Shown here: positions 60,266 through 64,000 of the stretch, in pieces
Position numbering within the stretch: position 1 is the stretch's first letter
Layout of the letters: every line of letters begins with the position of its first letter
Source: Gammaproteobacteria bacterium
GTDB taxonomy: Bacteria; Pseudomonadota; Gammaproteobacteria; Steroidobacterales; Steroidobacteraceae
Assembly (NCBI GenBank): GCA_013289615.1
Contig: JABCZO010000019.1
Span: forward strand, 1-64,000
Length of the DNA: 64,000 nucleotides
Reading direction: 5' to 3'
Made by a program: the position numbers and the translations under genes
The notes under the pieces: model-generated
Seen by the model: only the letters and a program-made list of their open reading frames with translations
Told to the model about the DNA's origin: nothing
Databases searched by the model: none

Positions 60266-61237
60266 CTAGCGCGTCTGCCGCCGCAGCAGCACGATGAAAA
60301 CCGGGGCCCCGATCAGCGCCATCACCGCTCCTACCGGCAGCTCGCGCGGCTCGGCAACCGTGCGGCCGATCAGATCGGCCAGGCACAGCAGCGTGCCGCC
60401 GGCCAGGGCCGCGGCCGGGGCGACCACGCGATGATCACTGGTATTGAGCCCCAGACGTACCAGGTGCGGGGCGATCAGGCCGACGAATCCGATCATGCCG
60501 CCGCCGATGACGGCGACCGAAGTCAGCGCTGCGCTGACCACGAAGATTCCCAGGCGTGCGCTACCGGCAGGAATGCCGACGATCGCACTGCGCAGCTCAC
60601 CCGATCCGAGCACGTTGAGCCAGCGCCCGCCGAGAAACGCGCCAATCAGGGTGACGCCGGTGGCCAGCAGCAGCAGCGCCGGGCGCTGGGTCCAGCTCAG
60701 ATCGCCCGCCAGCCAGAACACCATGCCGCGCAGCTGGCCGTTATCCGCCAGCGTCAGCAGCACCGTCAGCACCGCCCCGCAGGCGCTTGCGAACACCACG
60801 CCGCACAGCAGCAGGCGCGTGGCGCCGCCGCCTCGGGCCAGCAGCAGCACGGCGAGCGCGACCAGCGTGCCGCCGGCGGTCGCATACGAGTGCATGGTCG
60901 CCAGGCCCGCTCCGGTGAGCATGCCGATCAGCGCGCCGATGGCCGCGCCGCCCGAGACGCCCAGCACCAGCGGGTCGGCCAGCGGATTGCGGAACAGGGC
61001 CTGCAACAGCACCCCCGCCAGCGCCAGCAGGCTGCCGACCGCAAAGCCGGCGATCGCGCGCGGCAGCCGTACCGTCTGCACGATCATGCGGCTGAATTCA
61101 TCCCCACCGCCGAACAGAGCCCGGACGGCCCCGCCGGTGGACAGGCCCGCCGAGCCGACCAGCAGCGCGGCGCAAAACGTCGCCGCAGCCAGTCCGGCCA
61201 GCCCCGCCAAACCCCACCAGTACTGGGTTCGCATCAT
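60266..61237 (-). CDS. FecCD/BtuC-family ABC transporter permease
   Basis: The 323-residue protein has about ten membrane helices. RLPRAIAGFAVGSLLALAGV then LLQALFRNPLADPLVLGVSGGAAIGAL is the family signature, and MIGFVGLIAPHLVRLGLNTSDHRVVAP is the coupling loop. It fits cobalamin or siderophore import. Partner ATPase at 57533 is on the same strand but separated by tyrA and pdxH; no periplasmic BtuF-like protein is seen in the window. B12 is the inferred substrate. Confidence 0.86.
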   Translation of the reverse strand: MMRTQYWWGLAGLAGLAAATFCAALLVGSAGLSTGGAVRALFGGGDEFSRMIVQTVRLPRAIAGFAVGSLLALAGVLLQALFRNPLADPLVLGVSGGAAIGALIGMLTGAGLATMHSYATAGGTLVALAVLLLARGGGATRLLLCGVVFASACGAVLTVLLTLADNGQLRGMVFWLAGDLSWTQRPALLLLATGVTLIGAFLGGRWLNVLGSGELRSAIVGIPAGSARLGIFVVSAALTSVAVIGGGMIGFVGLIAPHLVRLGLNTSDHRVVAPAAALAGGTLLCLADLIGRTVAEPRELPVGAVMALIGAPVFIVLLRRQTR

Positions 61238-61317
61238 GACCTAAGCGTACCGGATGCACGTCGCATCCACCCGGTTCGTGGCTTGAGCGCCCTGCCGCGC
61301 CGGGGTAAAAGTGTTCC

Positions 61318-61875
61318 ATGAGCGACGTGATAGATCGCGATGGCTTCCGCGCCAACGTGGGCATTATGCTGATGTCCGCGGACGGCAGGCTGTTCATAGC
61401 CCGCCGCGCCGGCGGGCGTGGCTGGCAGTTCCCCCAGGGCGGCATGCGCAGCGGCGAATCGGACGAGGAATCACTGTTTCGCGAGCTGATGGAAGAGATC
61501 GGGCTGGCTGCGCACGACGTGCAGATCATCGGCCGCACACGCCACTGGCTGCGCTACCGGCTGCCGTCGCGATACCTGCGTCACAATGTGCAGCCATTAT
61601 GTCTTGGGCAGAAACAGCGCTGGTTCCTGCTGCGGCTGCGAAACCCCGAAACCCACTTCCGGTTCGACCTCACGCCGCAGCCTGAATTCGACCGCTGGCG
61701 CTGGGTGGACTACTGGCAGCCGATACGCGAAGTCATTTACTTCAAGCGCGCGGTCTATTCACGCGCCCTGCACGAGCTCGGTCCGCTGGCCTTTCCGGGT
61801 GGCCCGCCGCCCTATCCGGCCTGGTGGCGCAAGCGCCCCGAAACGCTGACGCCCGCGGCGCCCCCGGCGTTATAG
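61318..61875 (+). CDS. rppH: RppH, RNA pyrophosphohydrolase (Nudix)
   Basis: The 185-residue enzyme removes pyrophosphate from mRNA 5' ends to start decay. GFRANVGIMLMSADGRLFIARR is the N-terminal part. The Nudix box GGMRSGESDEESLFRELMEE with IG following holds the catalytic glutamates near 55-65. KQRWFLLRL, WRWVDYWQPIREVIYFKR and YSRALHEL match RppH. It starts 80 bases from the divergent permease gene. Confidence 0.96.
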   Translation: MSDVIDRDGFRANVGIMLMSADGRLFIARRAGGRGWQFPQGGMRSGESDEESLFRELMEEIGLAAHDVQIIGRTRHWLRYRLPSRYLRHNVQPLCLGQKQRWFLLRLRNPETHFRFDLTPQPEFDRWRWVDYWQPIREVIYFKRAVYSRALHELGPLAFPGGPPPYPAWWRKRPETLTPAAPPAL

Positions 61876-61891
61876 GACTTGCGGTCAGGCG

Positions 61892-62617
61892 ATGGAAATT
61901 CCGGGCAGGCTGGTCGTCCGTACCTACGCGCCCGCGCGGCGCTGGATCATCCTGGCTATCGTGCTGCTGCTATGCGGCCTGGCGCTCTATGTCGCCTTCG
62001 AACTCGGCCGCTACCAGGCCGGCTACGACGCGATGCAGGCGGCGGCCGAGCGCGAGGCATTGCAGGTGCAGATCGGCCACCTGCAGCAGAGCGAGCGCGA
62101 GACCCGGGTACAGCTGGCGGCGGCCGAGGAAGGCCGCGTGGCCGAAGTGCGCGAGCGCTCGGAACTGGCGCGTACCATCGGCGAGCTGCAGGCGCAGGTC
62201 GAAAACCAGCAGCAGGATGTCGAGTTCTATCGCGGCGTGCTGGCGCAGCCCGGTCAGCAGGAAACAGTGATCGTCGGGGTGCAGCAGTTTCACATCGCGC
62301 CGCTGGCGGGCACCTCGAAATTCTCGCTGCGCTTCAGCCTGAGCCGCTTGCAGCGGCCCGGCGAGCCGATCAGTGGCGCGCTCGGCATCACCGTGGACGG
62401 CACGCGCGATGGCGGCCCGGCTAGCGCCGACCTGGCATCGCTGACCGGCGGGAAGAACGAGCTGGGATTCAATTTTCGTTACACCACCGGCGTGGATCAG
62501 CCGGTTACACTGCCGGCTGATTTCAAGCCGGATCGCGTCACGATCGAGGTCAGGCCCGAGCGCAAGGGCATGATGCCCTACCGACGCACGTTCGTCTGGA
62601 CCGTGGACCCAAGCTGA
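61892..62617 (+). CDS. DUF6776-like membrane protein with coiled coil
   Basis: The 241-residue protein has one membrane helix near 18-40 (WIILAIVLLLCGLALYVAFE), then a coiled coil at about 45-115 (AAEREALQVQIGHLQQSERE; LARTIGELQAQVENQQQDVE). A C-terminal beta-rich domain (about 130-240) has LRFSLSRLQRPGEPISGALG. It resembles the DUF6776 family that often precedes bactofilin genes in gammaproteobacteria. A scaffold or cell-shape role with the bactofilin is an inference. It is 16 bases after rppH. Confidence 0.72.
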   Translation: MEIPGRLVVRTYAPARRWIILAIVLLLCGLALYVAFELGRYQAGYDAMQAAAEREALQVQIGHLQQSERETRVQLAAAEEGRVAEVRERSELARTIGELQAQVENQQQDVEFYRGVLAQPGQQETVIVGVQQFHIAPLAGTSKFSLRFSLSRLQRPGEPISGALGITVDGTRDGGPASADLASLTGGKNELGFNFRYTTGVDQPVTLPADFKPDRVTIEVRPERKGMMPYRRTFVWTVDPS

Positions 62618-62638
62618 AGGCGCGCGCAGGAAGGTGGC

Positions 62639-63034
62639 ATGTTCAATCGACGGGACAAGGAAACTGTGGGCCGCATCGATACGCTGATTGGCCGGAGTGC
62701 CAGCGTGCAGGGCGATATCGAGTTCGCGGGCGGCCTGCACGTGGACGGCCGCATCACCGGCAGCGTGCGCGCGAGCCCCGGGGCTGAAGGCTCGCTCTCG
62801 GTCAGCGAGCACGGCGTGATCGAAGGCTCGGTGGAGGCGTCGCAGGTGGTACTCAACGGCCGCGTCAACGGCGACATCTTCGGCCGCGAGCGGGTGGTAC
62901 TGGGCGGCAAGGCGCGGGTGCGCGGCGACGTGCACTACGGCGTGATCGAGATGGCGCTGGGCGCCGAGATCAGCGGCAAGCTGGTGCCGCGCAACGACAC
63001 GCCGGCGGTAAAGAAGGCATCCAAGCCAGGATGA
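62639..63034 (+). CDS. Bactofilin, polymer-forming cytoskeletal protein
   Basis: The 131-residue protein has the DUF583 beta-helix: TLIGRSASVQGDIEFAGGLH, VDGRITGSV, HGVIEGSVEASQVVLNGRVN and GDVHYGVIEMALGAEISGKL. Gly-Asn/Asp turns recur about every six residues. Bactofilins self-assemble into filaments for shape, stalk or septum tasks. AGGAAGG precedes its start, 21 bases after the DUF6776-like gene, and its stop is one base from the next start. Confidence 0.92.
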   Translation: MFNRRDKETVGRIDTLIGRSASVQGDIEFAGGLHVDGRITGSVRASPGAEGSLSVSEHGVIEGSVEASQVVLNGRVNGDIFGRERVVLGGKARVRGDVHYGVIEMALGAEISGKLVPRNDTPAVKKASKPG

Positions 63035-63035
63035 C

Positions 63036-64000
63036 ATGAGCATCGACGCCCGCGGTGGCGCGCAGCCGTTGCGCATGTGCCGGCGACGGTTCGTGCAGGG
63101 CATCGCCGGCGGCACGCTGCTGCTCGGCGCCGGCACAGTGTTCGGCCGCACGCACAGCGCGTCACCGCAGGTGTTGTCCGGCTCGCAGTTCGATCTGTCG
63201 ATCGACCAACTGGCGGTGAACTATACCGGCGCAATGCGCATGGCGACGGCAGTGAACGAGCAGCTGCCGGCGCCGCTGCTGCGCTGGCGGGAAGGCGACG
63301 TGGTGACGCTGCGGGTTACCAACCACCTGCCGGTGCACAGTTCCATTCACTGGCACGGGATGATCGTGCCGGCGGACATGGATGGTGTGCCTGGCCTGAG
63401 CTTTCACGGGATCGCCCCTGGTGAGACCTTCAGCTACCACTTCCCGGTCAATCAGCACGGGACTTACTGGTATCACTCGCATTCGCGCTTCCAGGAGCAG
63501 ACCGGGCTGTACGGGCCGATCGTGATCGAGCCGCGCGGCGGCGAACGCCATTGCTGCGAGCGCGATTACACCGTGATCCTGTCGGACTGGAGTGACCTCG
63601 ATCCGGAGCACATCTATGCGACGCTCAAGCGTCAGAGTGATTACTTCAACTATCAGCAGCGCACCGCCGCGGATGTTCGTGCCGATGTCGCACGCCAGGG
63701 CGCGAGCGCGGCACGCGCAGACTGGGCCATGTGGGCGCGCATGCGCATGGATCCGACCGATCTGCTCGATGTCTCGGGCTCGACCTATACCTATCTGATG
63801 AACGGCAGCACGCCGAGCGGCAACTGGACCGCACTATTCGGTCGCGGCGAACGCGTGCGCCTGCGTTTCATCAACGGCTCGTCGATGAGTTACTTTGACG
63901 TGCGCATCCCGGGCCTGACGATGACGGTGGTGGCGGCCGACGGACAGGATGTGGAACCGGTCGGCGTCGATGAATTTCGCATCGGTACGGCCGAAGTCTA
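63036..64000 (+). CDS. Multicopper oxidase, CopA type (N-terminal part, cut by window end)
   Basis: About 321 residues are visible and the frame is open at the window end. A Tat signal (CRRRFVQGIAGGTLLLGAG) directs export after copper loading. HSSIHWHGMIVP near 105-112 and GTYWYHSHSRFQEQTGLYGP near 145-165 hold the HWHG and HSHS copper ligands of the first cupredoxin domain. TYLMNGSTPSGNWTALF and RLRFINGSSMSYFDVRIPG match the CopA copper-resistance type. The C-terminal cupredoxin with the type 1 site lies outside. The ATG is one base after the bactofilin stop. Confidence 0.92.
   Translation, partial: MSIDARGGAQPLRMCRRRFVQGIAGGTLLLGAGTVFGRTHSASPQVLSGSQFDLSIDQLAVNYTGAMRMATAVNEQLPAPLLRWREGDVVTLRVTNHLPVHSSIHWHGMIVPADMDGVPGLSFHGIAPGETFSYHFPVNQHGTYWYHSHSRFQEQTGLYGPIVIEPRGGERHCCERDYTVILSDWSDLDPEHIYATLKRQSDYFNYQQRTAADVRADVARQGASAARADWAMWARMRMDPTDLLDVSGSTYTYLMNGSTPSGNWTALFGRGERVRLRFINGSSMSYFDVRIPGLTMTVVAADGQDVEPVGVDEFRIGTAEV

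Overview
The window comes from a GC-rich gammaproteobacterium. Three things point there: the rpsU-yqeY-dnaG-rpoD macromolecular-synthesis cluster; the yggT-proC-yggS-pilT-pilU and pyrB-ruvX-yqgE-tonB-gshB-pilG...chpC blocks, which follow the order familiar from Pseudomonas aeruginosa; and a split class II ribonucleotide reductase (NrdJa/NrdJb), also known from Pseudomonas. The exact family cannot be fixed from sequence alone; a lineage near Nevskiales, Steroidobacterales or Xanthomonadales is a guess. I see no rRNA, tRNA, CRISPR array, prophage or insertion sequence.

Layout. 1-4.2 kb: end of a flagellar operon (flhF end, flhG, fliA, motC, motD, DUF2802) without the che genes that usually lie between fliA and motC. 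4.2-9.2 kb, minus strand: rpsU, yqeY, dnaG, rpoD. 9.3-16.6 kb: tsaD, folate genes folB/folK with a pteridine-reductase-like SDR, a MidA-type methyltransferase, cca, a lipoprotein peptidase and an NDUFA9-like protein. 16.7-29.9 kb: hsp20, nrdJab, mltD, an L,D-transpeptidase, ppnN, an orphan ParA, htpG, msrB, an alpha/beta hydrolase and an HU-family protein. 30.1-50 kb: type IV pilus twitching block with three tandem PilT-family ATPases, a minus-strand pyrimidine/glutathione block, and the Chp chemosensory operon pilG-pilH-pilI-pilJ-chpA-chpC. 50-64 kb: rhomboid protease, rsmE, bioA, ampD, a cobalamin adenosyltransferase, btuB under a cobalamin riboswitch, an inositol-phosphatase-family gene, an ABC transporter of the BtuCD/FecCDE type, pdxH, tyrA, rppH, a DUF6776-like protein, a bactofilin and the start of a Tat-exported multicopper oxidase.

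How genes work together. A cobalamin theme links the riboswitch-controlled receptor BtuB, the ABC permease and ATPase, the PduO-type adenosyltransferase and the AdoCbl-dependent NrdJ. The pilus block couples retraction motors to a Chp pathway that looks reduced: PilJ has no periplasmic sensor and pilK/chpB are absent. Heat-shock genes htpG and hsp20 each have a CTTGAAA sigma-32-type -35 box upstream.

The most unusual non-coding signal is a family of four 64-bp palindromes (29-nt arms, 6-nt loop, an ATTTTT/AAAAAT tip, arms diverged between copies yet almost perfectly paired). They lie at 10306, 20443, 35786 and 49997, each within 40 nt after the stop of a plus-strand transcription unit. They lack the trailing U-run of an ordinary terminator.
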